The notes: generated by a model from the sequence alone, not told the origin. A stretch of DNA of 64,000 bases from SPJN01 sp965229935 (GCA_965229935.1 CBDDKB010000002.1:2728001-2792000), one strand, 5' to 3'. Counted from the first letter of the stretch, positions 16,588-25,607 are shown. Translations and numbers: made by a program.

Positions 16588-16602
16588 CCCCCCCCCCCCC
16601 CC
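16588..16602 (+). repeat. Homopolymer of 15 C
   Basis: A run of 15 cytosines lies in the 400-bp gap between the barrel gene (end 16369) and the DUF2924 gene (ATG 16778). I see no credible gene in the gap; a 123-codon frame crossing the run has no protein-like signal. Such runs are prone to slippage. About 190 bp upstream of DUF2924, it could alter promoter spacing or simply be neutral. The bottom strand could form a G-quadruplex. Confidence 0.85.
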
Positions 16603-16777
16603 TCACTCCAATCGGTTCCATTCGAAAACAGGCCCTGTGCGATTTCCTGCCTACCCCAAGACAACAAGGACGCACCAGTTCGCACTTTCATCCTTCCCGG
16701 TGCGCTGGAAGAAGGGCTGGACTTGTTGCGCAAAGGAAGCGTGAGTGTTGGTGGTTATCACTGACAAGGAACTTCCA

Positions 16778-17215
16778 ATGTTCGGCAATAAATATGACTG
16801 TAATACGTCTGACAATCCCCTAGTCACTAATCAACCTAATCGCCAAGAGCTACTTGCTGTTTGGCGTGATGAGTTTGGTGCCGATCCGCCGTCACATTTA
16901 TCGTTAGACTTTCTGCAACGTGCAGTTACCTTTGAGCGGCAGTTGAAGGCTGGTAACCCTGATGAACGTAGGATCATGCGCGCCTTCGATCGATTGGCAA
17001 TGAAGGAATCTGGTGGGCAAGAGTTACTGAACAAGGAGGCGCCCTCAGAAGGCTCCCAACTCATTCGGGAGTGGAATGGTTTGGTTCACAAGGTTGATGT
17101 AGTCGACGGCGGTTATATCTATTCGGGTGAGACCTATAAATCTCTGTCTGCCATCGCTAGGGAGATAACCGGGACTCGTTGGTCTGGTCCCAGGTTCTTT
17201 GGCGTGAAGGGATAA
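16778..17215 (+). CDS. DUF2924 family protein, copy 2
   Basis: The 145-residue product matches copy 1 closely from LAVWRDEFGADPPSHLSLDFL to the C-terminal ITGTRWSGPRFFGVKG, and differs mainly in the first 25 residues and around residues 80-95. AAGGA precedes the ATG at 16778; a GTG at 16745 gives a longer form. The stop is 4 bp before the recombinase ATG, so the two are co-translated. Conservation of the pair in both modules argues that DUF2924 takes part in recombination or its control. Confidence 0.85.
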   Translation: MFGNKYDCNTSDNPLVTNQPNRQELLAVWRDEFGADPPSHLSLDFLQRAVTFERQLKAGNPDERRIMRAFDRLAMKESGGQELLNKEAPSEGSQLIREWNGLVHKVDVVDGGYIYSGETYKSLSAIAREITGTRWSGPRFFGVKG

Positions 17216-17219
17216 GTCG

Positions 17220-18884
17220 ATGAGCGCCCAGAAGAAACTCCGCTGCGCTATCTACACCAGGAAATCATCCGAGGAAGGCCTTGAGCAGGACTTTAACTCC
17301 CTAGATGCCCAAAGGGAGGCTTGCACAGCCTATATAGCCAGTCAGAAGCATGAAGGCTGGCGATTGGTACCTAAGCCCTATGATGATGGCGGTATCTCAG
17401 GAGGAACTCTGGACCGGCCCGGTCTGCAAGAACTGATTGCAGATATTGAGGCTGGGAAGGTCGATCAGATCATTGTGTATAAGATTGACCGCCTTACGCG
17501 TTCATTGACTGATTTTGCGAAGCTGATTGAGCGGTTGGATGCTGCAGGGGCGAGTTTTGTATCCGTTACTCAGTCGTTCAACACCTCAACCAGTATGGGG
17601 CGCTTGACCCTGAATGTCCTGCTCAGCTTTGCCCAGTTTGAACGGGAAGTGACCGCAGAACGGATTAGGGACAAGATCGCAGCTTCGAAGCGTAAAGGTC
17701 TGTGGATGGGTGGTGTTGTGCCGATTGGGTACGAGGCCAATGGCAGAACGCTTGAGATTGTTGAATCTGAGGCCAAGGTCGTTCGACAGCTTTATGATCT
17801 GTATCTCAAATCCCAGAATATCAGGCTTGTGAAGGAAAGGGCTGACCGGCTTGGCATAAAGTCCGCCATTCGAAAGTCGTCCAAGGGAATTTGCAAGGGC
17901 GGGCAGTCAATGACACGCGGTCAAATCCACCATATTCTGACCAATCCAATCTATGCAGGTCTTATCCGCCACAAGGATCAGACCTTTGAAGGAGAACACC
18001 CAGCTATTATCCCAAAAGTTCTGTGGGATGAGGTGCAGCAGACGCTGCAAGACGGGGCTGCTCGTACGAGACAGGTGACAAAGGCAACTTCAAGTTCCTT
18101 GCCGCTGACAGGCAAGTTATTTGATGAGAACGGCCATAAGTTAACCTCATCTCATGCCAAGAAGGGGACAAAACGCTATCGCTATTATGTTTCCAGCGAT
18201 CTGGCGAAACAGAGCATAGATCATCGCGATAATGGCTGGCGGCTGCCTGCAAAACAGATTGAGGATACGGTGCTGTCTATTCTGATCAATTACGTGAAGG
18301 TCACAGACTTTCTCACGGGAGCAGGTGATACCCTGACAGCAATTGAGGTGAGAGATCATTTGACAGCAAAGAGTGCGATAATCGAAGACATAGGAGCGCC
18401 AGGCACGCCGGATTGGGCTGATTTGATTGACCGCGTTGACCTTAAGGTTGGGGAGTTAAAGCTCATTATCAATCCTCAAAAACTAGCGGACAGGCTTCTG
18501 TTGAAAGAGAGCGAATTGCAGGGTGCTCAATTGACAGTATCGAAACAAGTTCAGCTTAAGCGGCGAGGTGTCGAAACGCGCTTCGTTATTGAAGGGCAGC
18601 CACTAAAATCCAACAAGGATCAGACTTTGATCAGTGCCATTCTGACTGCCCGCAGGCATTACCTCATGATCAAGGACGGTACCTCGATTGTTGGCCTTGC
18701 AAAGACGGAAGGCGGCAGTGCTAAACGCATCCGTCAGACGATCAAGCTTGCTTTTCTTGCTCCTGATATTGTCCAAGACATCCTAAATGGACATCAGTCC
18801 GAGACACTGACAACTGATTGGCTGGTGCGCACCAATCTGCCAATGGATTGGGATGAGCAGCGGCAGTTGATTGCGGCGCTTTAG
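17220..18884 (+). CDS. Large serine recombinase (integrase), intact
   Basis: The 554-residue protein has an N-terminal resolvase domain (about 7-155; catalytic Ser16 in AIYTRKSSEEG; Arg-rich region KIDRLTRS), a recombinase domain (about 165-280; GQIHHILTNPIYAGLIRH) and a zinc-ribbon-like region (about 305-340) that lacks the usual cysteines (GKLFDENGHKL to KRYRYYVS). A C-terminal helical part ends NLPMDWDEQRQLIAAL. It lies 173 bp from tRNA-Ser(GGA), whose 3' end is duplicated at 3427-3435, so it is the likely integrase for the 3436-19066 element. The start matches copy 1. Confidence 0.92.
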   Translation: MSAQKKLRCAIYTRKSSEEGLEQDFNSLDAQREACTAYIASQKHEGWRLVPKPYDDGGISGGTLDRPGLQELIADIEAGKVDQIIVYKIDRLTRSLTDFAKLIERLDAAGASFVSVTQSFNTSTSMGRLTLNVLLSFAQFEREVTAERIRDKIAASKRKGLWMGGVVPIGYEANGRTLEIVESEAKVVRQLYDLYLKSQNIRLVKERADRLGIKSAIRKSSKGICKGGQSMTRGQIHHILTNPIYAGLIRHKDQTFEGEHPAIIPKVLWDEVQQTLQDGAARTRQVTKATSSSLPLTGKLFDENGHKLTSSHAKKGTKRYRYYVSSDLAKQSIDHRDNGWRLPAKQIEDTVLSILINYVKVTDFLTGAGDTLTAIEVRDHLTAKSAIIEDIGAPGTPDWADLIDRVDLKVGELKLIINPQKLADRLLLKESELQGAQLTVSKQVQLKRRGVETRFVIEGQPLKSNKDQTLISAILTARRHYLMIKDGTSIVGLAKTEGGSAKRIRQTIKLAFLAPDIVQDILNGHQSETLTTDWLVRTNLPMDWDEQRQLIAAL

Positions 18885-19049
18885 GTCAGCAAAATCTCCA
18901 AACGGCAGCGCCGAAAATCCAAACAGAGAAAAGCAGACAAATTGGGCCAATTGAGACGCTCCGCTGCCGTCTCTGCTTGGTTGCAACATGCGCAAGCGTT
19001 TGAAATGTTTGAGACATTCGCAGTGATGTTTGGAGAGACAAAATTCAGT

Positions 19050-19066
19050 AGACTGAGTGGCGGAGG
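19050..19066 (+). repeat. Attachment-site-like direct repeat (tRNA-proximal copy)
   Basis: AGACTGAGTGGCGGAGG is identical to 3419-3435. Bases 19058-19066 lie within tRNA-Ser(GGA), covering CCA, G73 and part of the 3' acceptor strand. It marks the junction between the element and the chromosome. Confidence 0.7.
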
Positions 19067-19145
19067 GGAAGGGATTCGAACCCTCGATACCTTTCGGTAA
19101 ACACGCTTTCCAGGCGTGCGCCTTAAACCACTCGGCCACCCCTCC
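19058..19145 (-). tRNA. tRNA-Ser(GGA)
   Basis: Read on the minus strand it begins GGAGGGGTGGCCGAGTGG and has acceptor stem GGAGGGG/CCCCTCC, anticodon stem CACGC/GCGTG with loop CTGGAAA (anticodon GGA), a long variable arm typical of serine tRNAs, a T-loop TTCGAAT and an encoded CCA. The gene is complete. Its 3' end is the insertion site of the adjacent element, and the copy carried by the element restores the tRNA end. Confidence 0.95.
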
Positions 19146-19377
19146 GCGAACGCCCCATGCTATCGGTAAATTGAGGCGAGCGGCGACTATACAGGGCCTA
19201 TCAGGGTCTGCAAGCGTTGATCTTTACAAAATTGTGGCGGTTTTCCGTCGCACCGCTAACACTTGCGTGAACAGGTGTGACTTGCCCGGAAAACAGCCGC
19301 TCTATAGGCTGAAATACATGGCGATGGACACCAACACGGGAAACAAGAGCCCGGCACGCAATAAAGGCGACAGAGCG

Positions 19378-19662
19378 ATGAAACGCATTATCGGATTGAT
19401 TTTATTTATCGGTGGCGCAGTGGTGCTTGGCGCTGATCTTTGGCGCCTTGCCACGACGGAGGAGCTGTTTGTGACCGCTGTCGGAGATTTGTGGTTCTCT
19501 GTCCATCCGGCCAGCCTGAATCTATTGCAGGCGGGGCTGGAACGTCACGTCTGGCCGCCTTTGTGGGACCCTGTGACGACGACGGTACTTTTGTGGCCAG
19601 CCAGCCTTGTTGGCCTGTTTCTGGGTGTGCTTCTGGGCGGTTTGGTTCCCAAGAAAAATTAA
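19378..19662 (+). CDS. Small membrane protein, 94 aa
   Basis: The ATG at 19378 follows GGCGACAGAGCG, a weak ribosome site. The product has two hydrophobic helices (about residues 4-20 and 70-90) with the segment ELFVTAVGDLWFSVHPASLNLLQAGLERHVWPPLWDPV between them and a Lys-Lys tail. The layout of a short loop, HPASLN and LWDPV resembles small inner-membrane proteins common in alphaproteobacteria, function unknown. Longer in-frame starts would run through the tRNA and are rejected. It is the first chromosomal gene outside the element. Confidence 0.7.
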   Translation: MKRIIGLILFIGGAVVLGADLWRLATTEELFVTAVGDLWFSVHPASLNLLQAGLERHVWPPLWDPVTTTVLLWPASLVGLFLGVLLGGLVPKKN

Positions 19663-19750
19663 ACTAGCCGATTTAGGTTGAGTGAGGAGCATCAGCCAGC
19701 AAAAGTGGCCAAGTTTGTTTTGGGGTTTTGCGTCCGGCTGTGCGACCAAA

Positions 19751-21553
19751 TTAGGAGTCATCCATTTTGAGGGCAGCGATAAACGCTTCCTGCGGGATCT
19801 CAACCTTGCCGAATTGGCGCATGCGTTTCTTACCCGCTTTCTGCTTATCCAGCAGCTTGCGTTTACGCGATGCGTCACCGCCATAACATTTTGCAGTCAC
19901 GTCTTTCCTAAGGGCTGCAATGGTTTCGCGGGCAATCACCTTGCCGCCAATCGCTGCCTGGATTGGGATTTTAAAAAGCTGGCGCGGAATCAAATCCTTC
20001 AGCCGTTCGCACATGGCGCGGCCTCGCATTTCGGCCCGGCCCCGATGCACAATCATGGACAGGGCATCGACAGGTTCGGCATTCACAAGGATCGACATTT
20101 TGACAAGATCGCCTTCTTCATAGCCATCAAGCTGATAGTCAAAGCTGGCATAGCCGCGCGTTGCGGATTTCAGGCGATCATAAAAATCAAACACAATTTC
20201 GTTGAGTGGTAGGCGATAGACAACCATCGCCCGGCTGCCTGCATAGGTCAGGTCCTGTTGGATGCCGCGGCGGTCTTCGCACAGTTTCAAGACGGCGCCC
20301 AGATATTCGTCGGGCACCAAAATGGTCGCTTGAATCCACGGTTCGGCAATCGTGTCGATCTTGACCACATCGGGCATATCGGCGGGGTTATGAAGCTCAA
20401 GCTCTGACCCGTCGGTCATTTTCAGCTTATAAACCACAGAAGGCGCAGTTGTGATCAGGTCAAGGTCGAACTCACGTTCCAGCCGTTCCTGAATAATCTC
20501 AAGATGCAACAGCCCCAAGAACCCGCAACGGAAGCCAAAGCCCAATGCGGCAGAGCTTTCCATTTCAAATTCAAAACTCGCATCGTTCAAACGCAGTCGC
20601 GCCATGCTTTCGCGCAGCTCGTCAAAATCATTGGCATCGACCGGGAACATGCCGCAGAACACAACAGGCTGGTTGGGTTTAAAGCCGGGCAGGGGCTTTT
20701 CCGCTGGCTTGCGCAGATCAGTGATCGTGTCACCAACGGCAGTGTCGGCGACTTCCTTAATCCCGGCTGTGATAAAGCCAAGCTCACCGGGGCCTAACTG
20801 GTCGAGCAGTTTTTGCTTTGGTTCAAACACGCCGACGCGATCAACCAAATGTTCGGTCCCCGCATTCATCATTTTGATGCGCTGGCCTTTTTTCAGCGTG
20901 CCTTCAACAACGCGCATCAGCATCACAACACCAAGATAAGTGTCGTACCAACTGTCTACCAACATGGCCTGCAAGGGTGCGTCTGCATCGCCAGTGGGGG
21001 CGGGCAGCCGATCGACAATGGCTTCCAAAATCTCGTCAATGCCGATGCCTGATTTGGCGCTGGCTTCAATGGCGTCAGACGCATCAAGGCCGATCACATC
21101 TTCGATCTGTTGGCGTACACGGTCAGGTTCAGCAGCGGGCAGGTCGATCTTGTTCAGAACCGGGATCAGTTCATGATCATTTTCAATCGACATGTACACA
21201 TTAGCGAGCGTTTGCGCCTCAACCCCCTGACTGGCATCAACGATCAGCAGCGCCCCTTCACAGGCCGCGAGCGAACGGTTGACTTCATAGGTAAAGTCAA
21301 CATGGCCGGGCGTGTCGATCAGGTTCAGGTGATAGGTCTTGCCATCCTTTGCCTCATAGGTCAGGCGTACGGTCTGGGCCTTAATGGTAATCCCGCGTTC
21401 GCGTTCTATTTCCATATTGTCGAGGACCTGTTCGGTCATTTCCCGATCAGTCAGGCCACCGCAACGCTGAATCATCCGGTCGGCAAGGGTGGACTTGCCG
21501 TGGTCGATATGCGCAATGATGGAAAAATTGCGGATATGGGAAAGGTCGGTCAT
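19751..21553 (-). CDS. lepA: Elongation factor 4 (LepA)
   Basis: The 600-residue GTPase has G1 AHIDHGKST at about residues 14-22, G2 ERERGIT, G3 DTPGHVDF and G4 NKIDLP. EF-G-like domains follow, and the C-terminal domain specific to LepA ends with KCYGGDASRKRKLLDKQKAGKKRMRQFG. It promotes ribosome back-translocation or initiation under stress. Full family length. It lies 20 bp downstream of pheT on the same strand and may share its transcript. Confidence 0.98.
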   Translation of the reverse strand: MTDLSHIRNFSIIAHIDHGKSTLADRMIQRCGGLTDREMTEQVLDNMEIERERGITIKAQTVRLTYEAKDGKTYHLNLIDTPGHVDFTYEVNRSLAACEGALLIVDASQGVEAQTLANVYMSIENDHELIPVLNKIDLPAAEPDRVRQQIEDVIGLDASDAIEASAKSGIGIDEILEAIVDRLPAPTGDADAPLQAMLVDSWYDTYLGVVMLMRVVEGTLKKGQRIKMMNAGTEHLVDRVGVFEPKQKLLDQLGPGELGFITAGIKEVADTAVGDTITDLRKPAEKPLPGFKPNQPVVFCGMFPVDANDFDELRESMARLRLNDASFEFEMESSAALGFGFRCGFLGLLHLEIIQERLEREFDLDLITTAPSVVYKLKMTDGSELELHNPADMPDVVKIDTIAEPWIQATILVPDEYLGAVLKLCEDRRGIQQDLTYAGSRAMVVYRLPLNEIVFDFYDRLKSATRGYASFDYQLDGYEEGDLVKMSILVNAEPVDALSMIVHRGRAEMRGRAMCERLKDLIPRQLFKIPIQAAIGGKVIARETIAALRKDVTAKCYGGDASRKRKLLDKQKAGKKRMRQFGKVEIPQEAFIAALKMDDS

Positions 21554-21573
21554 CGGATGAATACCATCAAGAA

Positions 21574-24003
21574 TTAGCCACGCAGGGTGCCGCCGGTTGC
21601 CTTGGCAATGGCAGCGATGATCTTGTCTGACACAGCTTCGATATCTTTGTCAGTCAACGTCTTGTCGCGGGGCTGCAGGGTTACGGTGATCGCTAGGGAC
21701 TTGCGTCCTTCGGCCATATGCTCGCCCTCATACAGGTCAAAGACACGTGCGCCCGTGATCAGCGCCTTATCAGCACCCTTGGCGGCACGCAGGACGGCAT
21801 CCGCCTCTACCCCGCGATCAAGTTCAAACGCGAAATCACGGGTGACGGGCAGCAATTGCGCCATATCAACCGCGCCTTTTGACTTGCTGACCAGCTTGCC
21901 CTTTTTGACTTTGGGTTGCGGGATGGCATCAATGAAGATTTCCGCCGCAACTGCCGGGCCTTTCAGGTCCAGCGCCTTAAGGATTTTGGGGTGCAGCTCA
22001 CCAAAATGCGCCAGCACAACCTTGGGGCCAAGGCGAATGGTGCCGGACCGTCCCGGATGATACCAGCCGGGGGCGTCTGCGACGACCTGCGCCGTATCGA
22101 CGGGTGCGCCTGCATCACGCAGCGCGGCAATGGCATCAGCCTTCGCATCGAACAGGTCAACGGGGCGGGCAGCTTCGTGCATATTCCGATCTTGGGCAGG
22201 GCCACGGCGCAGTGCAGCGGCGACCATCTGCTGATCATCCGGCAAGTCGCCTGCATATTGCGGCCCAACCTCGAACATGCGGATCACGTCCTGCCCGCGC
22301 GCCACATTGCGGGCGGCAGCATTGATCAGGTTCGGCAGGATAGAGGGGCGCATGGTCCCAAGCTCTACCGAAATTGGGTTGACCAGTTGTACCTTGCGAT
22401 TGCCGCCATCAAACAGTTTTGCATGGGTTTCATCCATGAAGCTGTAGGTCACAGCCTCATGCAAGCCTTGGCTGGCAAGGGCACGGCGTGCCCAACGGCG
22501 ACGATCTTGTGTCAGCGAGGTTGCCTTGCCCGCACCACCCGCGATCGGGGGCAGGTCCACGGCTTCCAAATTATCAAGTCCGACAATGCGCACAACTTCT
22601 TCAACCAGATCGGCGGTGCCTTCAACATCGGGGCGCCAATTGGGAACCGTGACGCTGACTGTGCCGTCCTTGAGGGTCGGCGCGAAGCCGAGCGCCGCAA
22701 GAATGGCGACGGCCTTATCTTCGGCCACAGCAATCCCGGCCAGCCCGTTAATGCGGGCAATCGGCATTGAAAGCGGGCGTTCATGGTTCGGCACATCGCC
22801 TGCCACCGTCATGGGGCCAGCGTCGCCGCCACAAAGCTCAACCACCATTTGGGTGGCAAGGTCGAGACCCGGAATGACGGATTGCGGGTCAACCCCCCGT
22901 TCAAACCGATAGCGCGCGTCCGACAGAATATTGTGGGCGCGGCCTGAATGGGCAATGCTGATCGGGTCGAACCAGGCGCTTTCGATCAAGACGTCTGTCG
23001 TCGCTTCTGTGCAGCCAGAGTCTAAACCGCCCATAATCCCACCAAGGCCAAGCACGCCAGCCTCGTCCGCGATCACGCAATCTGTTTCAGTCAGCTCATA
23101 GGTTTCTTCATCAAGCGCGGTGAAGCTTTCCCCCGCCTTGGCAAGCCGTGCGCCGATTGCGCCCGTGACCTTGCTAAGGTCATAGACATGCAGGGGCCGC
23201 CCATGGCTGTAGGAGATATAATTGGTGATATCAACCAGCGCAGAAATGGGCCGCAGACCGATCGCGGTCAAACGGTTCTTGAGCCAATCGGGGCTTTCAG
23301 CGTTTTTGACATTCTTGACGATCCGCCCGGCAAAGACAGGGCAGGCGGCAAGCCCGGCCTGATCCGTCGGGGCCACAATGTTGGCCTTGTCAGACGTGGT
23401 TTCATTGATCGCAGGCACGGTAAGGGGTTTCAGCGTGCCAAGCCCGGCGGCGGCCAAATCGCGCGCAATCCCATAAACGCCCAGACAGTCGGGACGGTTG
23501 GGGGTGATGGCGATTTCAATCATCGGATCATTCTTACCGTAAATATCGGCAATCGGGACGCCAAGTTCTGTGCCTTCGGGCAGGTCAATGATGCCGTCAT
23601 GATCCTCGCCAAAGCCAAGCTCGCGCTCTGAACACATCATACCGAAACTTTCGACGCCGCGAATCTTTGCCTTGGTCAGGGTCAGATCAATGGCAGGCAG
23701 ATAGGTGCCGACAGGGGCAAAGGCCGCAATCATGCCCGCCCGCGCATTGGGCGCGCCGCACACAACCTGTATTTCCTGTTCGGTGCCATCAATATGCGCC
23801 AGCATCTTACACAGGCGCAGCTTGTCCGCATCCGGGTGGGGCTGGGCATCAATAACCTTGGCCGTGCGCACAGCAGCAAGGGCAGCGCCGGTGTCTACAA
23901 CCTCTTCAACCTCAAGCCCGACCGCGGTCAGCGTTTCAACGATTTGATCAAGGCTCGCATCGGTATCGAGATAGTCTTTGAGCCATCCTAATGTGAATTT
24001 CAT
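21574..24003 (-). CDS. pheT: Phenylalanyl-tRNA synthetase beta subunit
   Basis: The 809-residue protein has an N-terminal tRNA-binding domain (about 40-150; VVCGAPNARAGM), a B3/B4 editing domain (about 215-390), a B5 domain, a core synthetase-like domain and a C-terminal ferredoxin-like anticodon-binding domain (VTRDFAFELDRGVEADAVL). It forms the alpha2-beta2 enzyme with PheS. The start overlaps the pheS stop by 4 bp, ensuring balanced synthesis. Confidence 0.98.
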   Translation of the reverse strand: MKFTLGWLKDYLDTDASLDQIVETLTAVGLEVEEVVDTGAALAAVRTAKVIDAQPHPDADKLRLCKMLAHIDGTEQEIQVVCGAPNARAGMIAAFAPVGTYLPAIDLTLTKAKIRGVESFGMMCSERELGFGEDHDGIIDLPEGTELGVPIADIYGKNDPMIEIAITPNRPDCLGVYGIARDLAAAGLGTLKPLTVPAINETTSDKANIVAPTDQAGLAACPVFAGRIVKNVKNAESPDWLKNRLTAIGLRPISALVDITNYISYSHGRPLHVYDLSKVTGAIGARLAKAGESFTALDEETYELTETDCVIADEAGVLGLGGIMGGLDSGCTEATTDVLIESAWFDPISIAHSGRAHNILSDARYRFERGVDPQSVIPGLDLATQMVVELCGGDAGPMTVAGDVPNHERPLSMPIARINGLAGIAVAEDKAVAILAALGFAPTLKDGTVSVTVPNWRPDVEGTADLVEEVVRIVGLDNLEAVDLPPIAGGAGKATSLTQDRRRWARRALASQGLHEAVTYSFMDETHAKLFDGGNRKVQLVNPISVELGTMRPSILPNLINAAARNVARGQDVIRMFEVGPQYAGDLPDDQQMVAAALRRGPAQDRNMHEAARPVDLFDAKADAIAALRDAGAPVDTAQVVADAPGWYHPGRSGTIRLGPKVVLAHFGELHPKILKALDLKGPAVAAEIFIDAIPQPKVKKGKLVSKSKGAVDMAQLLPVTRDFAFELDRGVEADAVLRAAKGADKALITGARVFDLYEGEHMAEGRKSLAITVTLQPRDKTLTDKDIEAVSDKIIAAIAKATGGTLRG

Positions 24004-25085
24004 CGGCTCAATCCTCCGTGGCGAGAGGGCATATCAAGCGGGGCGAACCCATAATGTTTCAGCCAGCGCATATCTGCTTCGAAATAGGCGCGCAGATCAG
24101 GCATGCCATATTTCAGGCCTGCTACACGGTCGATCCCGATGCCAAAGGCAAAGCCCTGCCATTCATCAGGGTCGATGCCGCAATTGCGCAGCACATTGGG
24201 ATGAACCATGCCGCAGCCCAGAATTTCCATCCAGCCATCACCTTCGCCAAGGATCAGCTCGTCCCCATCGCGTGAACAGCCAATGTCAACTTCTGCACTG
24301 GGTTCGGTGAAGGGGAAATAGCTGGGGCGGAACCGCATGACGGGGGTCTCAACCTCAAAAAAGGCGCGGGCGAAATTTTCCAGCGTGCCTTTCAGGTGAC
24401 CCATGTGAATGTTCTTGTCGATCACCAGCCCTTCGACCTGATGGAACATGGGCGTGTGGGTCTGGTCCGAATCGCTACGATAAGTGCGCCCCGGGCAGAT
24501 AATGCGATAGGGGGGCGGGCCTGCCATCATGGTGCGGATTTGCACGGAACTTGTGTGTGTCCTGAGGACGGGGCGTTCCCCATCCTCGCCCTCGTCAAAA
24601 TAGAACGTGTCCTGCATCTGACGGGCAGGGTGGTCTGCAGGGATATTAAGGGCAGAGAAATTGTAGAAATCCGTTTCGATATCCGGGCCTTCGGCAACGG
24701 TGAAGCCCATATCGGCAAAGATCGCAATCAGCTCTTCGGTCACTTGGCTGATCGGATGGATGGATCCTTGCTCATGCTCGCGCGGGGGCAAGGTCACATC
24801 GACCGTTTCGCTGGCAAGCCGTGCATTGAGCGCAGCGTCTTCCAGCACCGTCTTCTTCGCCGCGATGGCATCGGTGATACCCGTGCGCAACCCGTTTAAA
24901 AGCGGGCCCATCTGTTTGCGTTCATCGTCCGACATGCCGCCAAGGGTTTTCATCAGGGCAGAGATTTCGCCCTTTTTCCCCAATGCGGCGACGCGAATGT
25001 CTTCCAGCGCCGCTTCGTCCTGCGCCGCGTCGATGGCGGCGGTCAAGCGCGCGCTAATCTCGTTCAATTCCGATTCAGTTGCCAT
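24000..25085 (-). CDS. pheS: Phenylalanyl-tRNA synthetase alpha subunit
   Basis: The 361-residue class II synthetase subunit has an N-terminal coiled coil and the motif 2/3 segments HTSSVQIRTM and GFAFGIGIDRVAGLKYGMPDLR near the C-terminus. It charges tRNA-Phe together with PheT. I chose the ATG at 25085 (MATESELNEISARL); a TTG at 25097 is a weaker alternative. It follows rplT after a 125-bp gap with two hairpins. Confidence 0.97.
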   Translation of the reverse strand: MATESELNEISARLTAAIDAAQDEAALEDIRVAALGKKGEISALMKTLGGMSDDERKQMGPLLNGLRTGITDAIAAKKTVLEDAALNARLASETVDVTLPPREHEQGSIHPISQVTEELIAIFADMGFTVAEGPDIETDFYNFSALNIPADHPARQMQDTFYFDEGEDGERPVLRTHTSSVQIRTMMAGPPPYRIICPGRTYRSDSDQTHTPMFHQVEGLVIDKNIHMGHLKGTLENFARAFFEVETPVMRFRPSYFPFTEPSAEVDIGCSRDGDELILGEGDGWMEILGCGMVHPNVLRNCGIDPDEWQGFAFGIGIDRVAGLKYGMPDLRAYFEADMRWLKHYGFAPLDMPSRHGGLSR

Positions 25086-25115
25086 GGTCAGTCCCAATTA
25101 GGTCAGATAAATAAC

Positions 25116-25170
25116 AAGGCCCGCAGCCTTAAAGATCATGCGAGCCTTGAAATATTTATGTCAGGCTCGC
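25116..25170 (-). promoter_or_regulatory. Tandem hairpins between rplT and pheS
   Basis: GCGAGCCT (25140-25147) and AGGCTCGC (25163-25170) form a perfect 8-bp stem with a 15-base loop. Downstream in transcription, AAGGC/GCCTT (25116-25130) forms a smaller stem followed by GTTATTT. The position before pheST is where attenuators are found in other proteobacteria. I see no Phe-rich leader peptide, so a terminator of the rpmI-rplT unit is equally likely. Confidence 0.45.
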
Positions 25171-25210
25171 ACGCAGGTTCGCGGCAAAGCCCTGATGTGG
25201 GTCTGCGGTT

Positions 25211-25570
25211 TTACGCTTCGAGCGCGCCTGCAGCCTGATCCACCAGAGCCTTGAAGGCCTCAGGCTCACGGACGGCGAGGTCTGCCAGAACTTTACGGTC
25301 AACCTCGATGCCAGCAAGCTTGAGGCCGTTCATAAATCGGGCGTAGGTCAGGCCGTGCTGACGGGCACCGGCATTGATGCGCTGGATCCACAGGCTGCGG
25401 AAATTGCGCTTTTTCGTTTTACGGTCGCGATAGGCATATTGGCCGGCCTTTTCGACGGCCTGCATGGCAACCTTGATCGTATTTTTACGACGACCTTGAT
25501 AGCCCTTTGCCTTATCAAGAACTTTTTTGTGGCGGGCGTGGTTTGTTACACCGCGTTTCACTCGTGACAT
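25211..25570 (-). CDS. rplT: 50S ribosomal protein L20
   Basis: The 119-residue basic protein starts with the conserved SRVKRGVTNHARHKKVL and contains GYQGRRKNTIKVA and RDRKTKKRNFRSLWIQRINA. It binds 23S rRNA early in large-subunit assembly and in many bacteria represses its own operon. It lies 37 bp downstream of rpmI. Confidence 0.98.
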   Translation of the reverse strand: MSRVKRGVTNHARHKKVLDKAKGYQGRRKNTIKVAMQAVEKAGQYAYRDRKTKKRNFRSLWIQRINAGARQHGLTYARFMNGLKLAGIEVDRKVLADLAVREPEAFKALVDQAAGALEA

Positions 25571-25607
25571 GATCTAGTATCCTTCAAATAGCGTTGCCGG
25601 ACGGGGA

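Larger units (their letters stand above)
3436..19066. mobile_element. Putative integrative element inserted at tRNA-Ser(GGA)
   Basis: The 15,631-bp segment is bounded by the direct repeat of the tRNA-Ser 3' end at 3419-3435 and 19050-19066. An intact DUF2924 plus serine recombinase pair lies immediately inside the tRNA-proximal end. The cargo is an IS3-family element, a two-gene cassette of unknown function, a methyltransferase/DUF5681 pair and an eight-gene MarR/RND/Coq4-like cluster. The 5-7 kb part is clearly more AT-rich than the core genome to the right of 19378. I see no conjugation or replication genes, so transfer would need help from elsewhere. Confidence 0.7.
16692..19066 (+). repeat. 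Direct repeat copy 2: DUF2924-recombinase module
   Basis: This is the intact counterpart of 1061-3435, at a constant offset of 15,631 bp. It includes 180 bp of conserved non-coding sequence downstream of the recombinase (for example ACATGCGCAAGCGTTTGAAA-like sequence shared by both copies). Its last nine bases are part of the tRNA-Ser(GGA) gene. Confidence 0.85.

Noticed and set aside
16452..16823. Plus-strand frame of 123 codons across the C15 run
   Set aside because: No credible start site, proline run created by the homopolymer, and it runs into the DUF2924 gene in another frame.
19057..19377. Longer start for the small membrane protein, giving about 201 residues
   Set aside because: The extension would run through the tRNA-Ser gene and lacks protein-like composition; the hydrophobic protein clearly begins at ATG 19378.
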